A DNA stretch of 64,000 nt from Ferroacidibacillus organovorans (GCF_001642725.1 NZ_LSUQ01000010.1:1-64000), one strand, 5' to 3'; numbered from the stretch's first letter, positions 36,097 to 46,121 are shown. The notes: generated from the sequence alone by a model not told the origin. Numbers and translations: made by a program.

Positions 36097-36531
36097 ATGG
36101 GACTATTTGATGGTTTGACGATAAGCGCGACCGGCTTGACCGCGAATCGTCTCTGGCTTGATGTGATTTCGAACAATATCGCTAACGCAAACACGACGCG
36201 GACGCCAACGGGAGGCCCGTATCGAAGAGAAGAGGTTGTCCTCAATTCGGTTCCTACTTCCTTCCAGAGTGTTTTAGGGAACGCCGTAAATTCTTCTTTG
36301 TCGGGCGGGGGAGTTGTGGTTCAGTCCGTTGTCAAAGATCCTTCTCCGTTTCGACTTGTGTACGATCCGACGAACCCGAACGCTGTAAATGGGTATGTTC
36401 AAATGCCGAATGTCGATATCGCGAAAGAGATGGTAGATATGATTACCGCTTCACGCGCGTATGAGGCGAATGTGACTGCGTTCGATGCGGCAAAAGCGAT
36501 CGATGTTCAGACGCTCAATATTGGAAAGTAG
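36097..36531 (+). CDS. flgC: flagellar basal-body rod protein FlgC
   Basis: 144 residues from ATG 36097. MGLFDGLTISATGLTANR and VISNNIANANTTRT mark the N-terminal rod domain; the C-terminus MVDMITASRAYEANVTAFD is diagnostic of rod/hook proteins. Rod subunit exported through the flagellar type III apparatus. Confidence 0.95.
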   Translation: MGLFDGLTISATGLTANRLWLDVISNNIANANTTRTPTGGPYRREEVVLNSVPTSFQSVLGNAVNSSLSGGGVVVQSVVKDPSPFRLVYDPTNPNAVNGYVQMPNVDIAKEMVDMITASRAYEANVTAFDAAKAIDVQTLNIGK

Positions 36532-36540
36532 GTTTACATC

Positions 36541-36831
36541 TTGATAAACCCGATTTCTAACGTAATGATGGCGACACCCGCACTGGCGACACCAGCTGCT
36601 GCGAATGGGGGCACGTCATTCTCGCAGATGCTGACAAGCGCCCTGCAAGGGGTCAATACTTCTGTCGCACAATCCCAGTCACAAGGGTTGGCCTTGGCGG
36701 CAGGGACTGCGCCAAATCTCAGCAATGTCATGGTTTCAGCGACACAGGCGCAACTCGCACTCGATCTTACCGTACAGGTGCGCAACCGCGCAGTCAGTGC
36801 TTATAACCAATTGATGAGTATGCAAGTATAA
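36541..36831 (+). CDS. fliE: flagellar hook-basal body complex protein FliE
   Basis: 96 residues. Ends in the FliE signature (VMVSATQAQLALDLTVQVRNRAVSAYNQLMSMQV region). Joins the MS ring to the rod. TTG start with a weak ribosome binding site; ATG 36565 is an alternative. Confidence 0.9.
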   Translation: MINPISNVMMATPALATPAAANGGTSFSQMLTSALQGVNTSVAQSQSQGLALAAGTAPNLSNVMVSATQAQLALDLTVQVRNRAVSAYNQLMSMQV

Positions 36832-36877
36832 TCCGCGAACCGCGTAGAGGGTGAGTTGCACTGGGTGATGGTTCAGG

Positions 36878-38386
36878 ATGAATTATGATTTGCAATCTCT
36901 TATAAAGCGGTTTTCTGAATGGTATGGTTCACTTGAGAGACGTCAGAAACGCAATCTGATCGCAATCGGCATTTTCTTTTTGCTAACGGTGTCTTTGCTA
37001 TCCCTTTTTCTGCTCAATCCGAATTACCAGGTGGTCTTTTCGAATCTCAATTCAAAGTCTGCCGGTGAGATCACCCAAAAACTGGATCAGTTAAAAATTC
37101 CCTATCAATTACAGGGCAATACGATTCTGATTCCATCAGCGCAGGCGGATCAAGCGAGAATCGATATGGCGATGAATGGATTGCCGAGTACGGGGATGGT
37201 GGATTATTCCCAAATTATTCAAAATTCTTCGCCGCTCGGAATGACAGATCAGGCCATGAATCTCGAAGTGCTTTCTGTTTTGCAAACCCGTCTTGCGCAA
37301 TCGATTGAATTGATCAACGGAATTTCTAATGCACAGGTCAATATTGTAATGCCGCAATCATCCAGCTTTTTGGTGAATCCGACACAATCCGGCACGGCGA
37401 AGGCTTCTGTCATTCTTAATGTGGCCCCGGGCAACGTACTCACATCTTCGCAAGTGTTTGGGATTCAGCAATTGGTTGCTCACTCAGTAACGGGGTTGAG
37501 CGCGGCAGACGTTTCTGTCATCGATCAAAATGGCAATGATCTCTCTGCCTCCACCGGGTCAAGTGGTGCCGCAATTTCCGGTCAAGTCGCGCAGGAAATT
37601 GCAATTAAACAGCAGATTGAGACAACGCTTGCGATGCAGCTACAAAATAGCTTGACCCAGTTTGTTGGCGCGGGAAACGTCCAGGTCATCGTTCACGCAA
37701 ACGTGACTTTTAACTCGGAAGTTCAATCAAGCCACGTTGTAACGGCAGGGCCACCACTCTCATCGCAAACGTCGACGAGTTCATCGACAGGTGGCGGGAC
37801 AGGAGGCGGCGTTGCGGGGCAGGCGACGCAAAATCCGAATGTCGTCACCTATGGAAGTACGGGCGGGGGAACCGGATCTACGTCCAATACGCGATCAAGC
37901 ACGACAAATTACGAAAACAGCAATACGAATACGACGACAAAACTCGACCCTATGCAAGTCAATGGCTATAACGTGAGTGTACTGATCAACGCAAAGGCGG
38001 TTGCACTGACGCCGACGCTTAGCGCGAATCTTCAGCAGTTTGTTTTAACGGCCGTAGGTGCGCGCGGGGCTGGTGCGAAAGGATCGGCCGTGAGTGTACT
38101 GACGGTTCCGTTTGTCAATTCTTCTCTAACAGGCACAGTTCCAAGTTCATTTGTCACACCCCTCGCGCTAGGTGCGGTTGGAGCGCTTGTTCTTGGAGGA
38201 ATTCTTATCTTTATCATCAGGCGACGCAAACGGCCAGATCCGGTTACGGCGCAGCGCCAGCTCCTGGGTGATGACAACACCGAGCAATCGCCTGAAGCAA
38301 TGATGACACGCCAATTGCAGGAAATGGCTTTTAAAAAACCAGAAGCAATGGCATCACTCATTCGCACGTGGCTATCCGATGATTGA
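36878..38386 (+). CDS. fliF: flagellar MS-ring protein FliF
   Basis: 502 residues. Membrane helix at about 26-46, YscJ/FliF ring-building domains (SNLNSKSAGEITQKLDQLKIPYQL), a Gly/Ser/Thr-rich stretch at about 298-350, a second membrane helix at about 427-447 and a cytoplasmic tail that binds FliG (MMTRQLQEMAFKKPEAMA). Forms the MS ring in the inner membrane. Confidence 0.96.
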   Translation: MNYDLQSLIKRFSEWYGSLERRQKRNLIAIGIFFLLTVSLLSLFLLNPNYQVVFSNLNSKSAGEITQKLDQLKIPYQLQGNTILIPSAQADQARIDMAMNGLPSTGMVDYSQIIQNSSPLGMTDQAMNLEVLSVLQTRLAQSIELINGISNAQVNIVMPQSSSFLVNPTQSGTAKASVILNVAPGNVLTSSQVFGIQQLVAHSVTGLSAADVSVIDQNGNDLSASTGSSGAAISGQVAQEIAIKQQIETTLAMQLQNSLTQFVGAGNVQVIVHANVTFNSEVQSSHVVTAGPPLSSQTSTSSSTGGGTGGGVAGQATQNPNVVTYGSTGGGTGSTSNTRSSTTNYENSNTNTTTKLDPMQVNGYNVSVLINAKAVALTPTLSANLQQFVLTAVGARGAGAKGSAVSVLTVPFVNSSLTGTVPSSFVTPLALGAVGALVLGGILIFIIRRRKRPDPVTAQRQLLGDDNTEQSPEAMMTRQLQEMAFKKPEAMASLIRTWLSDD

Positions 38387-38449
38387 ATCATTTTTTCGCG
38401 CTGATGGAGCGAAGAATTTGAAACTGGAAAATCAAGGGGGTGTGGCGTG

Positions 38450-39466
38450 ATGAGTGTTCGACGAGGTGGGGAGTTGTCGGGTAAGCAGAAGGCCGCACTC
38501 CTTCTGATTTCTCTCGGTCCAGAGACGGCGGCGAACGTCTACAAACATCTTCGAGAAGAGGAAATCGAAAAACTAACACTTGAAATTGCGTCAGTTCAAC
38601 GGGTGGAGCACGGTGATCGCTCGCGAATCCTCGAAGAATTTCAGCAGCTTGCAATCGCCGAGCAATACATCTCTGAGGGTGGGATTGAATACGCGCGCGA
38701 GATTTTGCAAAAGGCTCTTGGCAAAGAGCGGGCGCTTGAACTGGTCGAACGTCTGACCTCCTCATTGCAGGTGCGACCCTTTGAGTTTGCGCGAAAGGCG
38801 AATCCGCTGCAAATTCTGAACTTTATACAGACCGAACACCCGCAAACGATCGCTCTTGTTCTATCGTACTTGGAACCTAAACAGGCGTCCGGAATTCTTG
38901 CGGAACTTCCGCAAAACGTGCGCTATGAAGTTGCCATGCGGATTGCCACGATGGATTCAACGAGTCCGGAAGTCGTGAGTTCAGTAGAACGTGTTCTTGA
39001 GAGTAAACTCGCCTCGATGACATCGCTTGGAACGATGAACATCGGTGGACTCGACGCGCTTGTTCAAATTTTGAATGGCGTGGATCGCAGTACAGAGCGC
39101 GGGATTCTTGATTACGTCGAAACCACCGATCCAGAACTGGCGGAAGAGATTAAGCGGCGCATGTTTATTTTTGAAGACATCGTCATGCTTGATCCCAAAT
39201 CGGTTCAGCGCGTGATTCGCGATATCGAGCAGTCAGATTTGCAACTCGCATTGCGAACTGCGAGTGAGGAAGTCAAGGAACTCGTATTCTCTAACATGTC
39301 AAAACGGATGGTCGAGACGTTCAAGGAAGATATGGAGTTCGCAGGTCCTGTGCGGTTGCGCGATGTCGAAGAGGCTCAACAGCGCATCGTTGCGCAGATT
39401 CGCAGGTTAGAAGATATGGGAGAAATCGTAATTCGACGAGGTGGCAGCGAAGATGTCCTTGTCTAA
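38450..39466 (+). CDS. fliG: flagellar motor switch protein FliG
   Basis: 338 residues. Contains the EHPQT motif, GGLDALVQILNGVDRSTER and the torque-generating C-terminal domain with MFIFEDIVMLDPKSVQRVIRD charged residues. Couples stator to rotor. GTG at 38447 directly before ATG 38450 is an alternative start; SD AAGGGGG. Confidence 0.97.
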   Translation: MSVRRGGELSGKQKAALLLISLGPETAANVYKHLREEEIEKLTLEIASVQRVEHGDRSRILEEFQQLAIAEQYISEGGIEYAREILQKALGKERALELVERLTSSLQVRPFEFARKANPLQILNFIQTEHPQTIALVLSYLEPKQASGILAELPQNVRYEVAMRIATMDSTSPEVVSSVERVLESKLASMTSLGTMNIGGLDALVQILNGVDRSTERGILDYVETTDPELAEEIKRRMFIFEDIVMLDPKSVQRVIRDIEQSDLQLALRTASEEVKELVFSNMSKRMVETFKEDMEFAGPVRLRDVEEAQQRIVAQIRRLEDMGEIVIRRGGSEDVLV

Positions 39467-40253
39467 AATTTACAGACTTCCGTGTGACGATATTGCGAAT
39501 CGCACCATCACCTCTCCTCTCAGCGAATCCTTTTTACAGCGTTCTAGTCAGCGCAACTTGACGGATGGACATGAAACGGATGCGGTTGAGCAGGATCTCT
39601 CGCAAAATGCACAGAGTGAAATGGAAATTTCGCTGCGAGAGTTGGGAGCGGAACTTTTGCGACTCGAGGGCGAGCGGGAAACTCTGACGCGCGAACTGGT
39701 AAGCATGGAGGAAGAAGCTAAATTACGTGCAGAACATCTCTTTGCACAAGCGCGTGACGAAGGGTTTAGGGATGGTTTTGAAGTCGGCGTCAGGCAAGGT
39801 GAACAATCGGTTTCCGAAAAAATAGACATGGTGGACAAGCTTCTGCGCCTCGCGGGAGAAGAGCGCGCACGCGCGCTGCTTGAACGCGAGAGCGATGTTG
39901 TAAGGCTTGCCATGCAGATCGCGCGAAGGGTTGTCTGCGCGACAATTGCGGATGATGATGAGATGGCGCAAGCGGTGATTCGCCCGCTGCTCGCGAAGGT
40001 GCGAAAAACGAACCGTTTAGAACTCCGCGTGGCGAGCGCAGATTTTGCTTCCGTTCTTTCCGAAAAACCAGATCTTGAGTCACTCCTTTTTTTTGATGCT
40101 CGTCTTGACGTCGTGCCGGATCTGAGTTTGAAGCGTGGGGACGTCGTTTTGATCACGGATTTTGGGACCATGGATGGGCGGGTCGAAACGCGCATGGATC
40201 TCATCTCCCAGGCGCTGCTTAAAGTCGCAAAACGATCGGGTGATCTAGAATGA
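39453..40253 (+). CDS. fliH: flagellar assembly protein FliH
   Basis: 266 residues from ATG 39453. Central coiled coil (about 60-130, ELGAELLRLEGERETLTREL) and the C-terminal FliH/HrpE domain (RRVVCATIADDDEMAQAVIRPLLAKV; DVVLITDFGTMDGRVETRMD). Regulates the FliI ATPase. Overlaps fliG by 14 and fliI by four bases. Confidence 0.92.
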   Translation: MSLSKIYRLPCDDIANRTITSPLSESFLQRSSQRNLTDGHETDAVEQDLSQNAQSEMEISLRELGAELLRLEGERETLTRELVSMEEEAKLRAEHLFAQARDEGFRDGFEVGVRQGEQSVSEKIDMVDKLLRLAGEERARALLERESDVVRLAMQIARRVVCATIADDDEMAQAVIRPLLAKVRKTNRLELRVASADFASVLSEKPDLESLLFFDARLDVVPDLSLKRGDVVLITDFGTMDGRVETRMDLISQALLKVAKRSGDLE

Positions 40254-41566
40254 GCCAGGGACGCATTGCGCGCTATGAAGCTATTCTTGATCAAACCGAT
40301 CTTTTTCGCGTCCACGGCCATGTACAGAATGTCGTCGGAACGTTGATTGAATCGATTGGGCCGATGACGAAGATCGGAGAAATTTGCCGGATTAGTGGTT
40401 CCGATAACCAGGATATTCTCTGTGAGGTCATCGGGTTTCGCAGTGAGCGCGTGTTACTGGTTCCCCTTTCTACGCTTGAGGGGCTAGCACCCGGCAGCGT
40501 CGTAATGGCGACGGGCAAACCGCTCACGGTGGGTGTTGGGGACGGATTGCTCGGGCGTGTCCTTGATGGTCTCGGCTTACCGATCGATGGACTAGGCGCG
40601 TTGCGTACGTATGAGGAGCGGTCCACACTGCGGGAACCCCCCTTGCCGCTATCGCGACCGCGCATTGACTCGGTGTTGTCGACAGGCGTCCGCGTGATCG
40701 ACGCGTTTTTAACGCTTGGAAAAGGGCAGCGTATCGGTCTTTTTGCAGGTAGTGGCGTAGGGAAAAGCACACTGCTCGGCATGATTGCAAAAGAAAGTCA
40801 AGCGGATGTGAACGTGATTGCGCTCGTCGGGGAGCGTGGTCGTGAGGTCAACGAGTTTATTGAGCGGGATCTTGCAATGGCTCGGGATCGCACGGTAGTG
40901 GTCGTGGCAACATCAGATCAACCGGCGGTCGTGCGCGCAAAGGCGGCCTATGTCGCGACGACGATTGCAGAGTATTTTCGCGATAAAGGGTTGTCGGTGA
41001 ACCTCATGATGGATTCGGTGACTCGCTTTGCGATGGCGCTTCGCGAAATGGGACTGGCAGTAGGAGAGCCGCCTACGGCGCGCGGGTACACGCCATCTGT
41101 CTTTGCGGCACTTCCGCGCCTGCTTGAACGCACTGGGAAGAATGAGCGAGGCACAATCACAGGCATCTACACAGTGCTCGTTGACGGGGACGACATGCAG
41201 GAACCGATCGTCGACGCGGTGCGCGGAATTCTTGACGGACATATCACGCTGAGCCGCGCGCTTGCTGAACGTGGACACTATCCGGCGGTGGATTTACTAC
41301 AAAGTGTGAGTCGCCTCATGACGGATCTTGTAGATCAAGAACATCGCCAGGCCGCACTTGAAGTGAGACGCTGGATTGGAGCGGGGCGAGATGCGGAGGA
41401 TCTGATTCGCATCGGTGCGTATAAACGTGGTACAGATCCGCTGATCGACCAATGGATGGCGATGGAGACTGCGATAAAACAATTCTTGGTACAGGATGTC
41501 GAGGATCACAGCGTGTATGATCAAGCACGCTCACTGCTTTTGGATCTCTTGAAGGGGGGCGTGTAG
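40250..41566 (+). CDS. fliI: flagellar export ATPase FliI
   Basis: 438 residues, standard. Walker A GLFAGSGVGKSTLLG, Walker B-region VNLMMDSVTRFAMALREMGL, and the type III ATPase signature GEPPTARGYTPSVFA. Powers export of axial proteins. Confidence 0.98.
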   Translation: MSQGRIARYEAILDQTDLFRVHGHVQNVVGTLIESIGPMTKIGEICRISGSDNQDILCEVIGFRSERVLLVPLSTLEGLAPGSVVMATGKPLTVGVGDGLLGRVLDGLGLPIDGLGALRTYEERSTLREPPLPLSRPRIDSVLSTGVRVIDAFLTLGKGQRIGLFAGSGVGKSTLLGMIAKESQADVNVIALVGERGREVNEFIERDLAMARDRTVVVVATSDQPAVVRAKAAYVATTIAEYFRDKGLSVNLMMDSVTRFAMALREMGLAVGEPPTARGYTPSVFAALPRLLERTGKNERGTITGIYTVLVDGDDMQEPIVDAVRGILDGHITLSRALAERGHYPAVDLLQSVSRLMTDLVDQEHRQAALEVRRWIGAGRDAEDLIRIGAYKRGTDPLIDQWMAMETAIKQFLVQDVEDHSVYDQARSLLLDLLKGGV

Positions 41567-41567
41567 C

Positions 41568-41996
41568 GTGGATTACGCACGCGCGGTCCGCCTGAAAAAA
41601 ATGAAGATCTATGAAGAGAAGCAGCGGCTAGAAGAGCGCATGCACGCTGATCAAAAGGTGGATCACGCACGTCAACACGTCAGCGATTTGCGAGCGGAGC
41701 AAGAAATTGCGTTTGCACAACTTCACCGGGGTGCGCGAACGGCGGCCGATTTTCAACAGTGGGCGCGCTATGATGAAGCTTTGCGCGAAAAGGAAGGACT
41801 AGCGCTTCATCAATTAGAGGAGTGTGTGGATGAGGCCAATCAAGCAAGCGAGGCTGTGTTTCGCGCTTATCAGGATGTGTACCGCTTTCGGCAACTCGCA
41901 GAATTGGAAAGGTCGAGATTGCAAAAAGAGCGCCTGTCTCGCGAGTGGCACGCGCTTGACGAATGGGTTCTCAATCGCAGCGTGACGAACCCATGA
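41568..41996 (+). CDS. fliJ: flagellar export protein FliJ
   Basis: 142 residues, nearly all predicted coiled coil with heptads and charged residues (RLKKMKIYEEKQRLEERM, LEERM...). Identified by length, composition and position directly after fliI. GTG start one base after the fliI stop. Confidence 0.85.
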   Translation: MDYARAVRLKKMKIYEEKQRLEERMHADQKVDHARQHVSDLRAEQEIAFAQLHRGARTAADFQQWARYDEALREKEGLALHQLEECVDEANQASEAVFRAYQDVYRFRQLAELERSRLQKERLSREWHALDEWVLNRSVTNP

Positions 41997-42021
41997 CGGG
42001 TCGATTGGAGGGAGAAAGATC

Positions 42022-42594
42022 ATGGAAGAAGCAGTGAAGAGAAAATCGCGCTCCCTTTCCTTTCTCTTTTATATGATTCTGCTTCCACTTCTTGTTTCGG
42101 TTATTTTAGTGATCGGCGCACTACAGATTCTCGGCTATAACGTCGTAGGGAATCTTTCACGCTTTGCGACGCAAAATCCGGTGATTCGACACTCGATCGG
42201 ATTACCTCCGCTTGCACAGCCTATTCCGGTTCAGGTTAAAGCGCTCCGCGGACAACTAACTGCCGCACAGAAAACACTTCAAAATCTTCACGATCAACTG
42301 ACACGCGAAAACCACGCGCTCCTCGCGAGTCAATCGCTTGCGGTTGCGGAAAAGACCAAGATTTCAGCGCTTGAAAAACAGGTGGCGACGTCGCAAAAAA
42401 CGCTCTCAACTGCCAAAGGAGCTGCGGCTGTGTATATGAACATGTCGCCGAGTCAAGCGGCGCAGATTATGCAACTTCAACCTTTTGCGCAACAGGTGGC
42501 CATTTTGCGATCCATGGATCAGGCGACACAGGCATCGATCCTCTCGGGGATGCCGCCCAAGTTGGCGGCGAAATTGATTCAAGCTGGGGCGTAA
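42022..42594 (+). CDS. MotE-like / YlxF flagellar protein
   Basis: 190 residues: one membrane helix (about 16-37), then a coiled-coil region (about 75-130) and a C-terminal MgtE_N-like segment (YMNMSPSQAAQIMQLQPF ... ILSGMPPKLAAKLIQ). This is the architecture of YlxF/MotE, a chaperone-like partner of motor proteins in other species. Occupies the ylxF place between fliJ and fliK. Confidence 0.8.
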   Translation: MEEAVKRKSRSLSFLFYMILLPLLVSVILVIGALQILGYNVVGNLSRFATQNPVIRHSIGLPPLAQPIPVQVKALRGQLTAAQKTLQNLHDQLTRENHALLASQSLAVAEKTKISALEKQVATSQKTLSTAKGAAAVYMNMSPSQAAQIMQLQPFAQQVAILRSMDQATQASILSGMPPKLAAKLIQAGA

Positions 42595-42672
42595 TGAAGT
42601 GCAGACCGATTCACGGTGAAAGGGGTGATGCCAGTATTGCTTTTATGTAACGGTTGAGAGGGGGTGAAATTC

Positions 42673-43089
42673 ATGATTCAGGGATCACTTTCCATTTCAT
42701 TACAAGGCGTGAAAGCGGCTGCTTTGCCGATTGATGCGCGAAAATCTACTGTGCTTCGATCCAATGCTTCTGAACACGCCAAAAATGCTCGTGTTTTAAA
42801 GCATTCTGGCAGACTTGGCAAGGTTGCACTGCACAAGAAAGCGGCTGCTGCAAAACCGCCGGTGAGCGGGGCCACCTCTCCATTTCTGGCGGCGCTTTTA
42901 CTGACGAATGCGACGCAGCAAACGCCTGTGCGTACAGCGCAGCGAGTGTGGGAAATGCGCACCGCGTCCTGCGCACGTCGTCAGGAGTTGGCGCAGTCAC
43001 GCTTCAGTCAGAGATCGCGCATACCTCTGAACAGCACGCTAAGCCGGGAACGTCGGCAAGAGTGTCGGCTTATCCGCGTACGCTTTTGA
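42673..43089 (+). CDS. fliK: fliK, N-terminal fragment (frame-disrupted)
   Basis: 138 residues from ATG 42673 (SD GAGAGGGGG). The first part (MIQGSLSISLQGVKAAALP ... PFLAALLLTNATQQTP) reads like the secreted N-terminal domain of FliK. From about residue 92 it turns into Arg/Cys-rich text that looks like out-of-frame translation, while the other frame reads on naturally into the hook domain. The break is within about 42,905-42,980, and equals one missing base. Confidence 0.65.
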   Translation: MIQGSLSISLQGVKAAALPIDARKSTVLRSNASEHAKNARVLKHSGRLGKVALHKKAAAAKPPVSGATSPFLAALLLTNATQQTPVRTAQRVWEMRTASCARRQELAQSRFSQRSRIPLNSTLSRERRQECRLIRVRF

Positions 43090-44189
43090 CGCAGAGCGCT
43101 GCACGTGAAATGCCGATCGCGCAAGAAAGCAATTCTGTGATTGGAGTGAACGTTCTGCAGAAGTTTGTTGCAAAAACGATGCCACTCGGGCGCGAGCAGC
43201 CTGGTGTTGTCGTGCAGCAAAGCGCGAACGCCTCTTTGCTCACGCATCCGCTAAAGCGTAGTGGACAGCAAGCACACTCCCTTACTGCAGCACTGCAAAG
43301 CGATCAAATTCAAGGAATAGAGAAGCCTTCTGTGTCGTCAGCATTCATCGCGTCGGCGCAAGGGGGTGGAGTGCAGGCTGGAGTGAAGCGAGCGAATCAT
43401 TCGAACGTCTCAACTTCAAGTGCTGAAAGTGGCGGTGCATTGGCGCCAGGTTTAGGGGTTCGGAGAACGTATCCGAGCGCTCTTGGGTTGATTACCTCCG
43501 CGAAAGTGCATGGCTCAAGCACCAATCAAACAGGAGCAGCGATTGCCAGTCAAGGCGTTAGTGCACTTCAAATTGCGCTGCAGCAGGCAAAATCGATGAA
43601 ACGTTTACCGCGGACAGTTCACACAGGTGCTGCGACGATGCAGGCGAACATGATCCGATTGCACGCGATTCTGCCGCTTCGATCACCACAGCGTCACGGA
43701 ATGATCGCAGTGGCGATGGAGCGACCGTCGCTACCCCATCCTGTGACGGTTGGGTTTGTACAAAGTGGAACGGCGATTCAAAATTCGCCTGTCGCATGGT
43801 CGGAGCTAGGTAAGTTTTTACAGTCTAAACTTCAGTCGAGTGACGCACAGACTCAAGTGACGGTGCAACTCACGCTTCATCCTGCGCATCTTGGACAGGT
43901 CAATGTCATCATGGATGTGCGCGCATCACAACATGTGAATGTCCAGCTTGTCGCCGCCAATGCAGATGCAAAACTAATGATTCAAACGCATCGTGCGGAG
44001 CTCATTCAACAGTTGACGCAAGGCGGCTTTGTGAGTGTGCATGTCGATGTGCGTCAAGAACAGGGGAGGGCGTCGGCACACGCGGAGCGACCACTGACCG
44101 TCACAAAAAATCGCTCGCCAATTGTCGCGGCATCCAGGGCTTCATCATATCAGGAACAATTCGCGACAGGATTTTATGCGGAAGGGTAG
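42948..44189 (+). pseudogene. fliK: fliK, C-terminal part in the other frame
   Basis: The frame is open from before 42900 but its first possible start is GTG 42948, without an SD, inside the N-terminal fragment. 413 residues; the low-complexity middle is typical of FliK and the end holds the Flg_hook domain (residues about 285-375: WSELGKFLQSKLQSSD, LTLHPAHLGQVNVIMD, LVAANADAKLMIQTHR). FliK measures hook length and switches export specificity. If the frame break is real, hook-length control would be lost; if it is a sequencing error the gene is normal, about 500 residues. Confidence 0.75.
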
Positions 44190-44197
44190 GGAATTGA

Positions 44198-44656
44198 ATG
44201 ACGGCAATCGGAGGCATTTTATCTACGTCGGCATCGTCCACGACGACATTGCAAGTGAGTACGAGCGGCACCGTGGCGCCTGGGGGCGCATTGAATCAAA
44301 ATTCATTCTTGCAACTCTTGGCGACCCAATTGCAGTACCAGAATCCATTGCAACCGACAAGCAACACGCAATTCATTGCTCAGTTGGCGCAGTTCTCATC
44401 GCTTGAGCAGATGACCAATGTGGCGACAGGTGAGACGCAATTGCAGAGTGGACTCGCAACGATCAACAGCAACACACAACTTGCGACAGCATTTTCCATC
44501 ATGGGTGACACCGTCTCGGTACAAACGGGGAGTGGGACTACCGTAAGCGGGATTGTCACTTCGGTGAATACGCAGTCAGGCGCGATCATGGTTACGGTCG
44601 GAAGCCAAAGCTATCCGCTTCAAACGATTGTCTCTGTGACAAAGCCGGGTCTTTAA
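44198..44656 (+). CDS. flgD: flagellar hook capping protein FlgD
   Basis: 152 residues, the short Bacilli form. Signature NQNSFLQLLATQLQYQNPLQPTSN and FIAQLAQFSSLEQMTN. Scaffold for hook polymerisation. Starts nine bases after fliK. Confidence 0.94.
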   Translation: MTAIGGILSTSASSTTTLQVSTSGTVAPGGALNQNSFLQLLATQLQYQNPLQPTSNTQFIAQLAQFSSLEQMTNVATGETQLQSGLATINSNTQLATAFSIMGDTVSVQTGSGTTVSGIVTSVNTQSGAIMVTVGSQSYPLQTIVSVTKPGL

Positions 44657-44658
44657 GA

Positions 44659-45060
44659 ATGAACGATTGGATTGCAAAGCGTCTGCATGAAGCGGTTACG
44701 CCAAACGTTCACCCGGCGGCGACGAAGATTCAACCACCGTCACGCACGACGTCCGCAAACAAAGCACAAGAGCCGCGATTTTCGGATGTGCTTTCGCAAG
44801 CGAGTCAAAAATTGACCTTTTCTCATCACGCGCAAGAAAGATTGAAATCGAGAAACATTATTATGTCGCAGGAACTGCATCAAAAACTTTTACAGGCAAC
44901 GGATGCACTGGCTTGCAAGCGCGCGCAAAACGCGCTCATTGTAGCGATGGGAACACAGTTTCTCATCAATGTTCCGAACCGCACAGTTGTCACTGTGATG
45001 ACAAAAGAAGAGTCGAGCGCTCAAGTCATCACAAATATTGATAGTGCAGTCGTTTTGTAA
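44659..45060 (+). CDS. flagellar operon protein, TIGR02530 type
   Basis: 133 residues. The C-terminal half matches the flagellar operon protein family by its FSHHAQERLKSR, MGTQFLINVPNRTVVTVM and TNIDSAVVL segments. Function unknown; it always lies between flgD and the hook gene. Two bases after flgD. Confidence 0.8.
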   Translation: MNDWIAKRLHEAVTPNVHPAATKIQPPSRTTSANKAQEPRFSDVLSQASQKLTFSHHAQERLKSRNIIMSQELHQKLLQATDALACKRAQNALIVAMGTQFLINVPNRTVVTVMTKEESSAQVITNIDSAVVL

Positions 45061-45176
45061 TTGAGGTGGGCCGGACCGCTTGTCGGAAGCCCAAGGCGAA
45101 CGCGGATGGATCGAAGCGACGCCCGTGAGTTGACAGGATATGCGCGATTTGAAACCATCAATCAGGAGGAATGGAC

Positions 45177-46121
45177 ATGCTTCGCTCGCTTTACTCTGCC
45201 GTTTCCGGAATGAATGCCTACCAGACCAGTCTTGATGTTGTAGGAAATAACATTGCAAACGTCGATACGACAGGATTTAAGTCGGGTCGTGTCGAATTTA
45301 GTGATATCCTCAGTCAAACGGTGTCTGGCGCATCGAGCCCGACTGCCAACCTGGGCGGGATCAACGCACAACAGATAGGACTCGGTGTGAACATCTCCGC
45401 CGTGCAAAACTCGTTTACGCAAGGCGCCGATCAGGTGACGGGCGTGCCGACCGACATCGCATTAAATGGGGATGGATTTTTTGTAGTGTCCCCGCAAGGG
45501 CAATTGTCTTCGGCTACTGGGACGCCTCCGGCGAATGCCTCAACCGTTCCACTGTACTATTCGCGCGCGGGTAATTTTTCAGTGGATGGAGCAGGCAATT
45601 TGGTTCTTCCTGACGGTTCGAAATTGATGGGGCAATTTGTTCCTGCAAACGCTGGTACGCCAGGTCCAGCGCCAACAAGCTTCTCATCAACCAATCTTTC
45701 AGCCGTAAACTTGGGAATGCCAGCGTCTGCATCGGGTGGACCAAACGTTACGTTGAACAATTATACGATTGGTCAAAACGGGCAAATCACTCTGACCGAC
45801 CCAACAAACGGCACGATCGTGGGTACGTATTACGTCCCTGTGGCGCGCGTGACAAATCCGGCCGGGATGACCAAAGTGGGTGCCAACCTTTTTACCACAA
45901 GTGTCAATTCGGGAGGTGGCAACATTCCACCGCTTTATACACCAGGGCAGAATGGCGCCGCAAGTTTTCAATCGGGCGCGCTGGAGGCGTCAAATGTCAA
46001 TTTGACTGACCAGTTTACAGCAATGATCATCGCGCAGCAGGCGTTTGACGCCAACTCGAAGGTCATTAACACGGATAATAACATTTTGAGTACTGTGCTA
46101 AATCTTGAGCAGCAAGCGTAA
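45177..46121 (+). CDS. flgE: flagellar hook protein FlgE (FlgE/F/G family)
   Basis: 314 residues. N-terminal SAVSGMNAYQTSLDVVGNNIANVDTTGF motif (within MLRSLYSAVSGMNAYQ) and a C-terminal SNVNLTDQFTAMIIAQQAFDANSKVI signature of axial proteins. Position after flgD identifies it as the hook subunit. ATG 45177 is preferred over 45171 because AGGAGG is then seven bases away. The 110 bases upstream hold no recognisable gene. Confidence 0.93.
   Translation: MLRSLYSAVSGMNAYQTSLDVVGNNIANVDTTGFKSGRVEFSDILSQTVSGASSPTANLGGINAQQIGLGVNISAVQNSFTQGADQVTGVPTDIALNGDGFFVVSPQGQLSSATGTPPANASTVPLYYSRAGNFSVDGAGNLVLPDGSKLMGQFVPANAGTPGPAPTSFSSTNLSAVNLGMPASASGGPNVTLNNYTIGQNGQITLTDPTNGTIVGTYYVPVARVTNPAGMTKVGANLFTTSVNSGGGNIPPLYTPGQNGAASFQSGALEASNVNLTDQFTAMIIAQQAFDANSKVINTDNNILSTVLNLEQQA

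Noticed and set aside
39548-40321. Long minus-strand frame (257 codons) opposite fliH
   Set aside because: Ser/Arg-rich composition and its register against fliH show it to be a mirror of the sense codons.
42948-44189. fliK C-terminal frame as an independent gene starting at GTG 42948
   Set aside because: No ribosome binding site, and the natural-looking frame extends upstream of that codon; a split fliK explains it better.
45061-45176. Small open frame upstream of flgE
   Set aside because: It runs out of frame into flgE, has no clear SD and resembles no flagellar protein.
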